In this document: in pieces, positions 1-8,096 of the stretch
Layout: each line of letters starts with the position of its first letter
Numbering within the stretch: position 1 is the first letter of the stretch
From: Thermomonas beijingensis
GTDB taxonomy: Bacteria > Pseudomonadota > Gammaproteobacteria > Xanthomonadales > Xanthomonadaceae
Reading direction: 5' to 3'
DNA: 64,000 nucleotides
NCBI RefSeq assembly: GCF_020034655.1
Contig: NZ_JAIQDJ010000005.1
Span: forward strand, 62,001 to 126,000
The notes under the pieces: generated by a model
Databases searched by the model: none
The model's input: only the letters and a program-made list of their open reading frames with translations
Told to the model about the DNA's origin: nothing
Position numbers and translations under genes: made by a program

Positions 1-45
1 GCTGCCGCGGCTGTCGAGTAATCCAGCGCTTCGCGTGATGCACAG

Positions 46-65
46 CGGCCACCTTCGGGTGGCCG
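46..65 (+). terminator. Hairpin terminator with UUCG loop
   Basis: A perfect 8-bp stem (CGGCCACC / GGTGGCCG) closes a TTCG tetraloop and is followed by TTT. It lies 29 bp before the start of the Hsp15 gene and probably ends the transcript of a plus-strand gene left of the window. That gene may finish at the TAA at 19-21 (frame 1 reads AAAVE then stop), but too little of it is visible to call. Confidence 0.6.
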
Positions 66-94
66 TTTGCGTTGGAATCTCCGGGAATTTGCAG

Positions 95-499
95 ATGACA
101 TTGGTGGATGACAGCGGTAGCGTTCGTCTTGATTTGTGGCTCTGGGCCGCGCGTTTTTTCAAGACCCGCGCATTGGCCAAGCACGCGATTGAAACCGGCA
201 AGGTGGAGGTGGGAGGGCAGCGCGCCAAACCTGCGCGTGGCGTGCGGGTGGGGGATGCGCTGCGCGTGCAACGCATGGAAGAGGTTTTCGAACTCGACGT
301 GCTCATGTTGTCGGTGGTACGTGGCCCGGCGGCTATTGCGCAGACGCTGTATCGCGAATCCGAAGCCTCACGTGCGGCGCGTGAACTCGCCCGCGCCCAG
401 CGCGCCGCCGAGCGTGCCGGCTACCATCCACCCGAGACCAAGCCCGACAAGCGCGCACGTCGCTTGATTCGGGCGCTGGGGGATATCGACGCGCTGTAG
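95..499 (+). CDS. hslR: Ribosome-associated heat shock protein Hsp15 (S4 domain)
   Basis: The 134-residue protein opens with an S4 RNA-binding domain (about residues 11-70: VRLDLWLWAARFFKTRALAK, then VEVGGQRAKPARGVRVGD) and ends in a basic, Arg/Ala-rich helical tail. That is the layout and length of Hsp15. In E. coli this protein binds free 50S subunits carrying a stalled nascent chain and helps recycle them. I start at the ATG at 95 because longer in-frame starts would run through the terminator hairpin at 46-65. A WYL regulator follows 43 bp downstream on the same strand, with no obvious functional link. The family is clear. The cellular role is taken from the E. coli homologue. Confidence 0.88.
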   Translation: MTLVDDSGSVRLDLWLWAARFFKTRALAKHAIETGKVEVGGQRAKPARGVRVGDALRVQRMEEVFELDVLMLSVVRGPAAIAQTLYRESEASRAARELARAQRAAERAGYHPPETKPDKRARRLIRALGDIDAL

Positions 500-542
500 G
501 CTAAGGTAGCGCCTGTCCACTGCCGCCGTTTCCGCCACGTCC

Positions 543-1256
543 ATGTCCACACGCGCCACTCGTTTGTTGAAATTGCTGGATGCATTGCGCCAGCGTCGGC
601 AGCCGGTATCGGGTGTGCAACTGGCGGAGACGTTTGGCGTCAGCCTGCGCACCCTGTATCGCGACATCGACACCTTGCGCGGACAGGGCGCGGACATTGC
701 CGGCGACCCCGGTATTGGCTACCAATTGCGCCCCGGCTTTCTGCTGCCACCGATGATGTTTTCGGAAGAAGAACTCGAGGCGATGGTGCTGGGCACGCGC
801 TGGGTGGCGTCGCATGCCGACCCGGAGCTGGCGACGGCGGCACGCGGCGCAATGGACCGCATCCTTGGCATCCTGCCGGAGGGCCTGCGCTTGCAGGTGG
901 AAACCGGTGGCTTGTTCGCGCCGGATTGGCGCCCTTCGGCCCCGGAGCCTTGGTTGCCGACGCTGCGCCGCGCCATCCGTGGCCAGCGAGCCCTGCATCT
1001 GGCCTATGCCGATGCTGGCAAACGGGTCTCGCAGCGTACGATCTGGCCGTTTGCGATGGCTTTCCTCGATGATCGCCGCTTGCTGGCCGCGTGGTGCGAA
1101 CTGCGCGGGGAGTTTCGCCATTTTCGCGCTGATCGCGTGCTGGGGCTGGAAGATGCCGGGCGCGGCTACCCGGAGACACGGCATGGTCTGCTGCGGCGCT
1201 GGCGCGTGCAGGAGCAGCTGCGCCAGCGTGACCGCGTCACTGCTGACAGAAATTGA
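543..1256 (+). CDS. HTH/WYL-domain transcriptional regulator (YafY type)
   Basis: A 237-residue protein with an N-terminal winged helix (about residues 1-60: TRLLKLLDALRQRRQPVSG, LAETFGVSLRTLYRDIDTLR) and a C-terminal WYL domain (about 135-205). This is the layout of YafY/DeoR-like regulators. WYL domains are thought to sense ligands or nucleic acids; the ligand here is unknown. The glutathione S-transferase gene begins 53 bp downstream on the same strand, so it could be a target or a co-transcribed partner, but no operator was recognised. The regulator identity is secure and the regulon is not known. Confidence 0.85.
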   Translation: MSTRATRLLKLLDALRQRRQPVSGVQLAETFGVSLRTLYRDIDTLRGQGADIAGDPGIGYQLRPGFLLPPMMFSEEELEAMVLGTRWVASHADPELATAARGAMDRILGILPEGLRLQVETGGLFAPDWRPSAPEPWLPTLRRAIRGQRALHLAYADAGKRVSQRTIWPFAMAFLDDRRLLAAWCELRGEFRHFRADRVLGLEDAGRGYPETRHGLLRRWRVQEQLRQRDRVTADRN

Positions 1257-1309
1257 CAGCAGGGCCGGCGCACACTGCGGGCTCACCCCGACCCGATCAA
1301 GGAGCCTTC

Positions 1310-1948
1310 ATGAGCACGCAATTGCGCTTCTACACCCACCCGATGTCGCGCGCCCGGATTACCCGCTGGATGCTGGAAGAAACCGGCCTGCCTTACGAAG
1401 AGGTTGTGCTGGAGTACGGCACCACGATGAAGGCGCCCGAGTTCCTTGCCATCAATCCGATGGGCAAGGTGCCGGCGCTGTTGCACAACGGCGTGGCAAT
1501 CACCGAGAACGCCGCCATCTGTCTGCATCTGGCCGATCTGGTGCCGGAGCTGGGCCTGCTGCCACCGCCGGGCACGCCAGAGCGTGGCGCTTGCTACCGT
1601 TGGATGCTGTTCGCCAGCCCGCTGGAGTTCTTCATTACCGCACGCCGCCACGGCAGCATCGCACCGTCGATGGAGTCTGGTTACGGCAACGAGGCTGACC
1701 TGCTGCGCACGCTGGAAGGCGCAGTGGCGGGCAAGCGCTTTCTGGTGGGCGACCGCTTCACCGTGGCCGACCTCTACCTGTCCGCCTTCATCGGCTACTA
1801 CATCCAGATTGGTGAGCTGGAGCCCAGGCCGGTGTTTCAGGACTATGCAATGGCACATTCGCAGCGACCAGCCTGTCAGCGTGCGACTGCGCACGATGAA
1901 GGCTTGCTCAAGCCGAAAGCGGAGCCGTCGGTAAACGCGGCGCATTAA
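1310..1948 (+). CDS. Glutathione S-transferase family protein
   Basis: A 212-residue protein with a thioredoxin-like GST N-domain (residues about 3-80: LRFYTHPMSRARITRWMLEE, with the cis-Pro segment GKVPALLHNG and the glutathione-contacting ITENAAICLHLAD) and an all-alpha C-domain ending in the common DYAMAHSQRPACQRA region. It probably conjugates or reduces electrophilic substrates with glutathione; the substrate cannot be read from sequence. The start at 1310 is supported by AAGGAG 5 bp upstream. The stop codon overlaps that of the convergent decarboxylase gene (TAA at 1946-1948 against TAA at 1947-1945), so the two genes share terminal bases. Confidence 0.85.
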   Translation: MSTQLRFYTHPMSRARITRWMLEETGLPYEEVVLEYGTTMKAPEFLAINPMGKVPALLHNGVAITENAAICLHLADLVPELGLLPPPGTPERGACYRWMLFASPLEFFITARRHGSIAPSMESGYGNEADLLRTLEGAVAGKRFLVGDRFTVADLYLSAFIGYYIQIGELEPRPVFQDYAMAHSQRPACQRATAHDEGLLKPKAEPSVNAAH

Positions 1949-3378
1949 TCCTGCCGCTTCGACAAAATTGCTGCAGTTTCCGCAGCGATATCCTCGATAC
2001 ATGCCTGCATCTGCGCACGCCGGGTGCGGAAGCTGAGTACGCACACCCGCCCGAGGAAGCGTTCGCCCACTTGCGCGCCGGTGAGCATCACGCGCCCGCG
2101 TGCCGTCACCCGTTGCATCAGCGTGCGGGTGGCGGCGTTCTGCGCTTCCAGCGTGGGTAGCGATCCGTGTTCCAGATGGAAGGCAAATAGCGACAGCTGC
2201 GGCGGCGCATCCATCACGATGCCGGGGATCTTCGCGACCTCGCCGGCGGCCCAGCATGCCAGGCCGCGCTTTTCCGATAGCGCGGCACGGTAGCGATCGC
2301 TGCCAAGCAGCTTCAGTGTCAGCCATATGCGCAGGCCGGGAAAACCGCGCGACAGGTCGGGGCCGTACTGCGCCGGGTCGTAGAACTCGTTCTGGTTGTC
2401 CGGCAGATAGCCGGCCTCGGAGGCATGCAGTGCGCGTAGTGCTTCGCCGTCGCGTACCAGCAGCGCGCCGGTGCCGTAGGGCAGGAACAGGCCCTTGTGC
2501 GGGTCGAGGGTAAGCGAATCCGCACGCGGTAGCCCGGCCAGCAGCGGGCGCAGCTCCGGCACCATGTGGAAGAACGCGCCGTAGGCGCCATCGACGTGGT
2601 GCCACAGCGCTTCGCGTGTGCACAGTTCGGCCACTGCGTCGATCGGATCGACCGCGCCGGTGTTGGTGGTGCCGGCGGTGGAGAACACCATGAAGGGTTT
2701 CAGCCCCGCCGACCGGTCGGCGCCGATGGCCAGCTGCAGTGCGTCCACGCGCATCCGGAAGTTTTCATCGACTTCGATGGTGCGTACGCGATCGTGGGCG
2801 ATACCTGCCAGCCGCGCCGCTTTGGTGATTGAATGATGCGATTGCGAGGACACGTACAGCGTGCCAGCGCGGATGTCGGTGCCTAGGCGCTGCTCGCGCG
2901 CTGCGGCAATCGCGTTGAACATCGCCATCGAGCCGCCGGGGGTGAATATGCCGCGCGCCGTCGCCGGGAACTGCATCCACCCGCGCATCCAGTCCAGCGC
3001 GTTGGCCTCCAGTTGCACCAGCGCCGGGGCCGCCTGCCAGATACCGGTGTAGCGGTTGGCGGTGTCGGCGATAAAGTCGGCGAGCGCTGCCGGATAGATG
3101 CCGCCGCCGGGAATGTAGGCCAGATAGCCGGGGCCGGGTGTGCCGAATGAGCGAGGAATCCACTGCTCGAACAACGGGTCGAGCAGCGCGTCCAGCGTGG
3201 TGCCGTCCAGCGGTTCCGGCTCGGCCAGCGATCGGCACAAGTCTTCAATGCCGTCGAAATTCCCGTTCGATGGCATGCTTCCCAAGCCTGCTATGTGTGC
3301 AACTGCACGTTCGACCACCGCATGGCCCATGGCGCGCATGGTTTCGGGCGTGAATTCGAGATTGGCGGGATCGTTCAT
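1945..3378 (-). CDS. Pyridoxal-dependent (aromatic) amino acid decarboxylase family protein
   Basis: The 477-residue protein belongs to the group II PLP decarboxylases (aromatic-L-amino-acid, tyrosine, tryptophan or glutamate decarboxylase type). The cofactor lysine is Lys295 in LTLDPHKGLFLPYGTG. The upstream segments FTPGGSMAMFNAIAAAR and HVDGAYGAF (His stacking on the ring, Asp binding the pyridine nitrogen) fit the fold. The substrate is not evident. The ATG at 3378 (MNDPANLEFTPETM) gives the usual family N-terminus; a longer frame upstream has no homologous residues. An Lrp-type regulator gene lies 80 bp upstream on the same strand, so the enzyme may respond to an amino acid. It converges on the GST gene with overlapping stops. 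Confidence 0.83.
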   Translation of the reverse strand: MNDPANLEFTPETMRAMGHAVVERAVAHIAGLGSMPSNGNFDGIEDLCRSLAEPEPLDGTTLDALLDPLFEQWIPRSFGTPGPGYLAYIPGGGIYPAALADFIADTANRYTGIWQAAPALVQLEANALDWMRGWMQFPATARGIFTPGGSMAMFNAIAAAREQRLGTDIRAGTLYVSSQSHHSITKAARLAGIAHDRVRTIEVDENFRMRVDALQLAIGADRSAGLKPFMVFSTAGTTNTGAVDPIDAVAELCTREALWHHVDGAYGAFFHMVPELRPLLAGLPRADSLTLDPHKGLFLPYGTGALLVRDGEALRALHASEAGYLPDNQNEFYDPAQYGPDLSRGFPGLRIWLTLKLLGSDRYRAALSEKRGLACWAAGEVAKIPGIVMDAPPQLSLFAFHLEHGSLPTLEAQNAATRTLMQRVTARGRVMLTGAQVGERFLGRVCVLSFRTRRAQMQACIEDIAAETAAILSKRQD

Positions 3379-3458
3379 GGCGTCATCGTCATGCAAGGCA
3401 AGGAATTGTGCCGGCTGCGATCGCTGCAACGGATGCCGCAAATTGGGCCGTGCACGGT

Positions 3459-3938
3459 TCAGTCTGCATCCGCAATGGGCCACGGCGGTAGTTCGCTGTT
3501 GCGCTGGAATTCGAAAATCAACCGGGTTTCGATATGCGCCACTTCCTCGCGCTCGGTGAAGGCGGTCAGGGTGAAGTTGCGCAGGTGGTCGCTGTTGCGC
3601 ACGCCGACGTGGACGAGGAAGTCGTCGGCGCCGGCGACGTGATAACAGGCCAGCACTTCCGGCAGTGCCAGCAGGTGGGCATGGAAACCATCGACCAGCG
3701 CACGCGAGTGTTTGGCCAGCCGTACCGACACCATCGCCTGCAGCCCGATGCCGATCGCCTGCGGCGCAATCTCGGCGTGGTAGCCCAGCAACACCTTGTC
3801 TTCGCGCAGCTTGCGCACCCGTTCGAGCGCAGTGGACTGCGCGATCCCCACTTTTCCGGCAAGGTCTTTGTTGGGTAGCCGTGCATTCTTCCGCAACAAG
3901 CGCAACAAGGCGTAATCGATTCGATCAAGTGTGGTCAT
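3459..3938 (-). CDS. Lrp/AsnC-family transcriptional regulator
   Basis: A 159-residue Lrp/AsnC protein. The N-terminal HTH (residues 1-60: LDRIDYALLRLLRKNARLPN, then VGIAQSTALERVRKLRED) is followed by a RAM/AsnC ligand-binding domain (about 70-145: VLACYHVAGADDFLVHVGVR). It is divergent from the PLP sulfur-amino-acid enzyme at 4029, with two perfect inverted repeats between them. This matches the arrangement of Lrp-type regulators beside methionine gamma-lyase genes such as mdeR/mdeA of Pseudomonas putida. I infer that it controls that enzyme and perhaps the decarboxylase behind it. The start at 3938 (MTTLDRIDYALL) fits family length; ATG codons further upstream would run into the first inverted repeat. 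Confidence 0.88.
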   Translation of the reverse strand: MTTLDRIDYALLRLLRKNARLPNKDLAGKVGIAQSTALERVRKLREDKVLLGYHAEIAPQAIGIGLQAMVSVRLAKHSRALVDGFHAHLLALPEVLACYHVAGADDFLVHVGVRNSDHLRNFTLTAFTEREEVAHIETRLIFEFQRNSELPPWPIADAD

Positions 3939-3960
3939 ATGATTGAATTTCAAAATACTA

Positions 3961-3985
3961 TTCGACATGAATTATAGTTGTCGAA
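3961..3985. promoter_or_regulatory. Inverted repeat, likely Lrp-type operator 1
   Basis: TTCGACA and TGTCGAA form a perfect 7-bp inverted repeat with an AT-rich 11-bp spacer. The site begins 23 bp upstream of the Lrp-type gene and 44 bp upstream of the divergent lyase gene, a position expected for an autoregulatory operator. The assignment to the neighbouring regulator is inferred. Confidence 0.5.
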
Positions 3986-3996
3986 CAATGTTCTAG

Positions 3997-4016
3997 CATG
4001 GAATGAATATTCCATG
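3997..4016. promoter_or_regulatory. Inverted repeat, likely Lrp-type operator 2
   Basis: CATGGAAT-GAAT-ATTCCATG is a perfect 8-bp inverted repeat around a 4-bp spacer, ending 12 bp before the ATG of the PLP lyase. It has the same 8-4-8 layout as the repeat in front of the second Lrp gene at 33765. It lies so close to the start codon that it may lie in the leader of the lyase transcript. Confidence 0.5.
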
Positions 4017-4028
4017 TGGGGAAGTGCC

Positions 4029-5189
4029 ATGCATCGTTTTCAAACCATCGCCGTCCACGCCGGGCGCGAAGATTTTGGCGAGCTTTGCGTACATGCGCCG
4101 CCACTGGATTTATCCACCACCTACCCAATCGCGGATCTCGATGTGGCGGGGGCCAGTTTTGATGCGCTGATTGGTGGCAAGCATGATGCCGCCAACCCGA
4201 TCTATGCGCGCCTGCACAACCCCACCGTGGCACGCACCGAAAACGCGATTGCCAAATTGAAGGGTACCGATGCCTGCGTGGCATTTGCCTCGGGGATGGC
4301 GGCGCTCACCGCCGTATTGCTGGCACGTCGCGCGCATGGTGGCCATGTGCTAGTGGTGCGGCCGTTGTATGGCACATCGGACCACCTGTTGGCCAGTGGC
4401 ATGTGCGGGTTAGAGGCAGAGTTCGTGGCTGCCGAAGACATTGCCACCAAACGCCGCGCCGATACCGTGCTGGTGGTCATCGAAACCCCCGCCAATCCCA
4501 CCTTGGATTTGGTCGATATCAAAACAGTGATAGCGGCTGCCGGCGAGGTGCCGGTGCTGGTGGATTCCACTTTCGCCACGCCAGTCCTGCAAACCCCTGC
4601 GGCACTCGGTGCCACCTATGTACTGCACAGTGCCACCAAATTTCTGGGTGGGCATGGCGATGTGATTGCCGGCGTAGTGTGTTGCGATGAAACCCACGCC
4701 GGGCCACTGCGCACCGTGCGTGCTGCGACGGGTGGCTTGCTGCACCCATTGGCGGCGTATCTGTTGCATCGTGGCTTGCCTACGTTGAAATTGCGCGTCG
4801 AAGCAGCGCAAGCCAATGCGCAAGTCTTGGCGCAACGGTTGGCTGGGCATCCGGCGGTGAACAAGGTGTTTTATCCGGGGCTGGGCACGGTACGCAATGC
4901 GCAGTTGTTGGGGACGCAAATGTGTGGCCCCGGCACGCTGATGGCATTCGAGTTGGCTGGTGGGCATGCCGCTGCTGCCAAGGTGATGGCCACGGTCAAA
5001 GTGATGACGCCGGCGGTAAGTCTGGGCTCCATCGATACCCTGATCCAACATCCCTCCGGGCTCACCCATCGCATGGTGGATCCTGCGGCAAAAGCAGCTG
5101 CCGGGATTACCGATGGCCTGCTGCGGCTGTCGGTGGGAATCGAGGATGTGGAAGACCTGTGGGCGGACCTGGCGCAGGCATTGGGCTGA
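4029..5189 (+). CDS. Cys/Met metabolism PLP-dependent enzyme (trans-sulfuration family)
   Basis: The 386-residue protein is a fold-type I Cys/Met metabolism enzyme (cystathionine gamma-synthase, cystathionine gamma-lyase or methionine gamma-lyase group). The cofactor lysine is Lys204 in HSATKFLGGHGDVIAG. The phosphate-binding FASGMAALTAV and the PLP-contacting PLYGTSDH are also seen. The cysteine that marks methionine gamma-lyases in the LYGC motif is a threonine here (LYGT), so gamma-lyase specificity should not be assumed. The ATG at 4029 is preceded by GGGGAA at a good distance; an in-frame ATG at 4014 lies inside the inverted repeat. It is divergent from an Lrp-type regulator. Its likely role is breakdown or interconversion of sulfur amino acids. 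Confidence 0.85.
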   Translation: MHRFQTIAVHAGREDFGELCVHAPPLDLSTTYPIADLDVAGASFDALIGGKHDAANPIYARLHNPTVARTENAIAKLKGTDACVAFASGMAALTAVLLARRAHGGHVLVVRPLYGTSDHLLASGMCGLEAEFVAAEDIATKRRADTVLVVIETPANPTLDLVDIKTVIAAAGEVPVLVDSTFATPVLQTPAALGATYVLHSATKFLGGHGDVIAGVVCCDETHAGPLRTVRAATGGLLHPLAAYLLHRGLPTLKLRVEAAQANAQVLAQRLAGHPAVNKVFYPGLGTVRNAQLLGTQMCGPGTLMAFELAGGHAAAAKVMATVKVMTPAVSLGSIDTLIQHPSGLTHRMVDPAAKAAAGITDGLLRLSVGIEDVEDLWADLAQALG

Positions 5190-5216
5190 ACCTGTTTTTT
5201 GCAGCTGCGCCGGCAT

Positions 5217-5702
5217 TTATCCTGCGGCGCGTTGCAACAGACGGGTGACCCGTACCGTTCCATCGGGGACGGGTTGGCTATGGCGCATCGCATGCAGCCA
5301 TTGCGGCAGTAAATGCGAGGCGGCGGTGATCGCATCGATCAGTGCTTGATCGGGGTTGCGCTTGCGTCCGGCATGCTTGGCCGCCTGCTCGGCGGCGCGG
5401 CCAAGATCTGCCAGCTGGGTGGCCCCAATCACCGGGGCCGAGCCTTTGAGCGTGTGAAATGCACGCGAGAGCGCTCGCGTGGGGGCTGGATTGGAGAAAT
5501 CCTTGCACCAAGCGGCAAGCGCGTTTTCGACATTTTTGGTGATGTCTTCAAGCTCCAGCAAAAACACTTCGCGCATCTCGGGATCAACGTCGCGGGCTAA
5601 CGCGGGTTTGCCAGAAGATGAGGATCGTCGCGGCGCAGGTTGTGACCCCGAGCGAGAAAACAAACGCTGGAACAGGGCCGAAATCCAATTACTCAAGCGC
5701 AT
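5217..5702 (-). CDS. Orphan histidine phosphotransfer (Hpt) domain protein
   Basis: A 161-residue protein. The C-terminal two thirds form an Hpt four-helix domain with the phosphoacceptor His83 in AFHTLKGSAPVIGA. The first 40 residues are basic and Ser/Pro-rich. Hpt proteins relay phosphate between hybrid kinases and response regulators. The segment EMREVFLLELEDITKNVENAL before the His resembles one of the repeated Hpt modules of the type IV pilus kinase PilL/ChpA (resemblance by eye only). No kinase or receiver gene adjoins it, so the partner is unknown. It converges on the PLP lyase gene with a 27-bp gap. Confidence 0.78.
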   Translation of the reverse strand: MRLSNWISALFQRLFSRSGSQPAPRRSSSSGKPALARDVDPEMREVFLLELEDITKNVENALAAWCKDFSNPAPTRALSRAFHTLKGSAPVIGATQLADLGRAAEQAAKHAGRKRNPDQALIDAITAASHLLPQWLHAMRHSQPVPDGTVRVTRLLQRAAG

Positions 5703-5806
5703 CCCCCACTCCGGTTAGATGCGGCAGAGTGGCATAAGCCTAGGCTTGCCACAATGCACACCGCCGGCACCGGGTGAGATGTGCCGGGCATGTGGGGTCG
5801 CGGCCT

Positions 5807-6412
5807 TCAGCGCCCACCGCCACCAAACAACGAACTGCCAATTTTGAGCGCATCGCTCAAACCCAGTTGGCCATCGCCGTCTTGATCGAGCAAAGAGCCC
5901 AGCAGCCCGCCACTGGTGCCGCCTTGTTGGCGGATCGCCTGGTGTTCTTGCCCCAACAAGCCACTGAGCGCATCTGCACCACCGGCATCCCCCGACATTC
6001 GCTTGCCAAGGTAGGCCATCACGATCGGAGCCAACATTTGCAGCAGTTGGCCAGACTGCGCATGCGGCAAACCAGTGGCTTGGGCCACGCCAGCCTGTGC
6101 GCTGTCTTGTTGGCCACCAAAAATATGCCCCAAAATGCCGGCCCCATTGGCCTCTGCACCGCCGCCGCCGCCCAACACCGCGCCCAATACACTGCCGATA
6201 TCCAGCCCGCTGTGATTGTTCTGTAGCGCACCCAGCAAGGCCTGTGCACCTTCGGGACTGGCGGCATTGCTGCCCAGTTTGCCCATCAGCAAAGGCAAGG
6301 CGGTGCTGATGGCACCCGATGCCTGTACGGGATCAAGCCCCAGCTGGCTGGCGATTTGTTGCAAGGGTGCGCCTTGTAGCTGGGCGGCAAGGTCTTGGGT
6401 CATGGCGGTCAT
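5807..6412 (-). CDS. DUF937 (YidB-like) protein with C-terminal EF-hand-like loop
   Basis: A 201-residue, Gly/Ala/Leu-rich protein. The N-terminal two thirds match the DUF937/YidB pattern (LAAQLQGAPLQQIASQLGLD, then repeated amphipathic segments rich in LLGALQNN and VLGAVLGGGGG). A loop at Asp176-Asp187 (DQDGDGQLGLSD) has acidic residues at EF-hand positions 1, 3, 5 and 12 and Gly at position 6, so it could bind Ca2+. No signal peptide was seen. The function of DUF937 proteins is unknown. The start at 6412 has AGGA 7 bp upstream. It lies upstream of the Hpt gene on the same strand, 104 bp away, and 89 bp downstream of the catalase. Confidence 0.8.
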   Translation of the reverse strand: MTAMTQDLAAQLQGAPLQQIASQLGLDPVQASGAISTALPLLMGKLGSNAASPEGAQALLGALQNNHSGLDIGSVLGAVLGGGGGAEANGAGILGHIFGGQQDSAQAGVAQATGLPHAQSGQLLQMLAPIVMAYLGKRMSGDAGGADALSGLLGQEHQAIRQQGGTSGGLLGSLLDQDGDGQLGLSDALKIGSSLFGGGGR

Positions 6413-6501
6413 GGGGCATTCCTGCGGAGGCGAACGCCCATCCTACGTCGGCAAGGTGAAAAATAGGCAAGACGGCTGCAGGATAGGGCGCCTGCATTCG
6501 G

Positions 6502-7968
6502 TTATAGCCCCAACGCCTTGGCCACGCCGGCACCATAGGCCGGGTCGGCCTTGCTGCAGTTGTCAATGTGGCGCTGCTTGATGAAGTCCGGCGCGTCGCC
6601 CATCGCGCGGGCAGTGTTGTCGAATAGCATCTGCTGCTGGGCCGGATTCATCAGTCGGAACAGGTCGCCGGGCTGCTTGTAGTAGTCGGCATCGTCCTCG
6701 CGGAAATTGAACCAGTCAGCGACGTTGCCGATCTTCAATGGCGGCTCGCGGAACTGCGGCTGTTCCTGCCACTGCTGGAAGCTGTTGGGCTCGTAATGCG
6801 GCAGCCCGCCGTAGTTGCCGTCAACCCGGCCGATGCCGTCGCGATGGTTACTGTGCACCGGGCAGCGTGCGGCATTGACCGGGATTTGCTGGTAATTGGT
6901 GCCCAGCCGGTAGCGCTGCGCGTCGGCATAGTTGAACAGCCGCGCCTGCAGCATCTTGTCTGGCGACACGCCAATCCCGGGGACCAGGTTGCCGGGTGCG
7001 AACGCGCTCTGTTCGACGTCGGCGAAGAAATTCTCCGGGTTGCGGTTGAGCTCGAACTCGCCGACCTCGATCAGCGGATAGTCCGCCTTCGGCCACACCT
7101 TGGTCAGGTCGAACGGGTGGTAGGGCACCTTCCCGGCATCGGTCTCCGGCATCACCTGCACGAACATCGTCCACTTCGGGAAGTCGCCGCGCTCGATGGC
7201 GTCATACAGGTCGCGCTGGTGGGTCTCGCGGTCGTTGCCGATGGCCTCGGCCGCTTCGGCATCGCTGAGGTTGCGGATGCCCTGCTGGGTGCGGAAGTGG
7301 AACTTCACCCAGAAGCGCTCGCCAGCCGCGTTCCAGAAGCTGTAGGTATGCGAGCCGAAACCGTGCATGTGGCGGTAGCTGGCGGGAATGCCGCGGTCGC
7401 TCATCACGATGGTGATCTGGTGCAGCGCTTCCGGCAGCAGGGTCCACCAGTCCCAGTTGTTGGTGGCGCTGCGCAGGTTGGTGCGTGGGTCGCGCTTGAC
7501 CACCTTGTTGAGGTCGGGGAACTTGCGCGGGTCGCGGATGAAGAACACCGGGGTGTTGTTGCCCACCATGTCCCAGTTGCCTTCCTCGGTGTAGAACTTC
7601 AGCGCGAAGCCGCGGATGTCGCGCTCGGCATCGGCCGCGCCGCGCTCGCCGGCGACGGTGGTGAAGCGGGCGAACAGTTCGGTCTGCTTGCCGACTTTCT
7701 CGAACAGCTTGGCGCGGGTGTAGCGGGTGATGTCCTGGGTGACGGTGAACGTGCCGAACGCGCCCGAGCCCTTGGCGTGCATGCGCCGCTCCGGGATCAC
7801 CTCGCGCACGAAGTTGGCCAGCTTCTCATTCAGCCACACATCCTGTGCCAACAGCGGGCCGCGTGGGCCGGCGGTGAGGCTGTTCTGATTGTCGGGCACC
7901 GGCGCACCGAAGTCAGTGGTCAGGTGAGTGGCCGGATATTGCTTATTGCTGTCGCTGGGCTTGCTCAT
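6502..7968 (-). CDS. Monofunctional haem catalase (small subunit, clade 3 type)
   Basis: At 488 residues this is a small-subunit haem catalase, which converts hydrogen peroxide to water and oxygen. The catalytic His64 lies in [16 protein letters not shown], the distal Asn in the [13 protein letters not shown] segment (about residue 137), and the proximal haem-ligand Tyr347 in [13 protein letters not shown]. The family NADPH-binding region is in place. There is no signal peptide, so it is cytoplasmic. It has its own 128-bp upstream region, which holds an OxyR-like ATAG-N7-CTAT site at 8053. That fits induction by peroxide. The symbol (katA or katB) cannot be settled from sequence. Confidence 0.94.
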   Translation of the reverse strand: MSKPSDSNKQYPATHLTTDFGAPVPDNQNSLTAGPRGPLLAQDVWLNEKLANFVREVIPERRMHAKGSGAFGTFTVTQDITRYTRAKLFEKVGKQTELFARFTTVAGERGAADAERDIRGFALKFYTEEGNWDMVGNNTPVFFIRDPRKFPDLNKVVKRDPRTNLRSATNNWDWWTLLPEALHQITIVMSDRGIPASYRHMHGFGSHTYSFWNAAGERFWVKFHFRTQQGIRNLSDAEAAEAIGNDRETHQRDLYDAIERGDFPKWTMFVQVMPETDAGKVPYHPFDLTKVWPKADYPLIEVGEFELNRNPENFFADVEQSAFAPGNLVPGIGVSPDKMLQARLFNYADAQRYRLGTNYQQIPVNAARCPVHSNHRDGIGRVDGNYGGLPHYEPNSFQQWQEQPQFREPPLKIGNVADWFNFREDDADYYKQPGDLFRLMNPAQQQMLFDNTARAMGDAPDFIKQRHIDNCSKADPAYGAGVAKALGL

Positions 7969-8030
7969 GATCGATCCTTTGCGGACGTGGGCGATGACGC
8001 CACGATAGGCGCTTTCCGCTGTGCTGAGAA

Positions 8031-8067
8031 ATCGAATGATGTGATTCTTTGAATAGAAATTGCCTAT
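8031..8067 (-). promoter_or_regulatory. OxyR-like binding site upstream of catalase
   Basis: ATAG-N7-CTAT at 8053-8067 matches one full half of the OxyR consensus (ATAG-N7-CTAT-N7-ATAG-N7-CTAT). At the expected 7-bp spacing to the left lie ATCG (8031-8034, 3 of 4) and TGAT (8042-8045, 2 of 4). The right half lies 85-99 bp upstream of the catalase start. The match is read directly; binding by OxyR is inferred from family knowledge. Confidence 0.5.
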
Positions 8068-8096
8068 AGATGGAGAGATGCAGTCGATTGACTGAA

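Noticed and set aside
5729-5752. Imperfect hairpin (GTGGC and GCCAC arms with an AAGCCTAGGCTT core) between the DUF937 and Hpt genes
   Set aside because: There is no T-run behind it on the relevant strand and a bulge breaks the stem, so I do not call it a terminator.
6796-8052. A 418-codon open frame on the plus strand opposite the catalase gene
   Set aside because: The catalase on the minus strand is complete with all catalytic residues; the opposite frame is a GC-rich antisense shadow with no recognisable domain.
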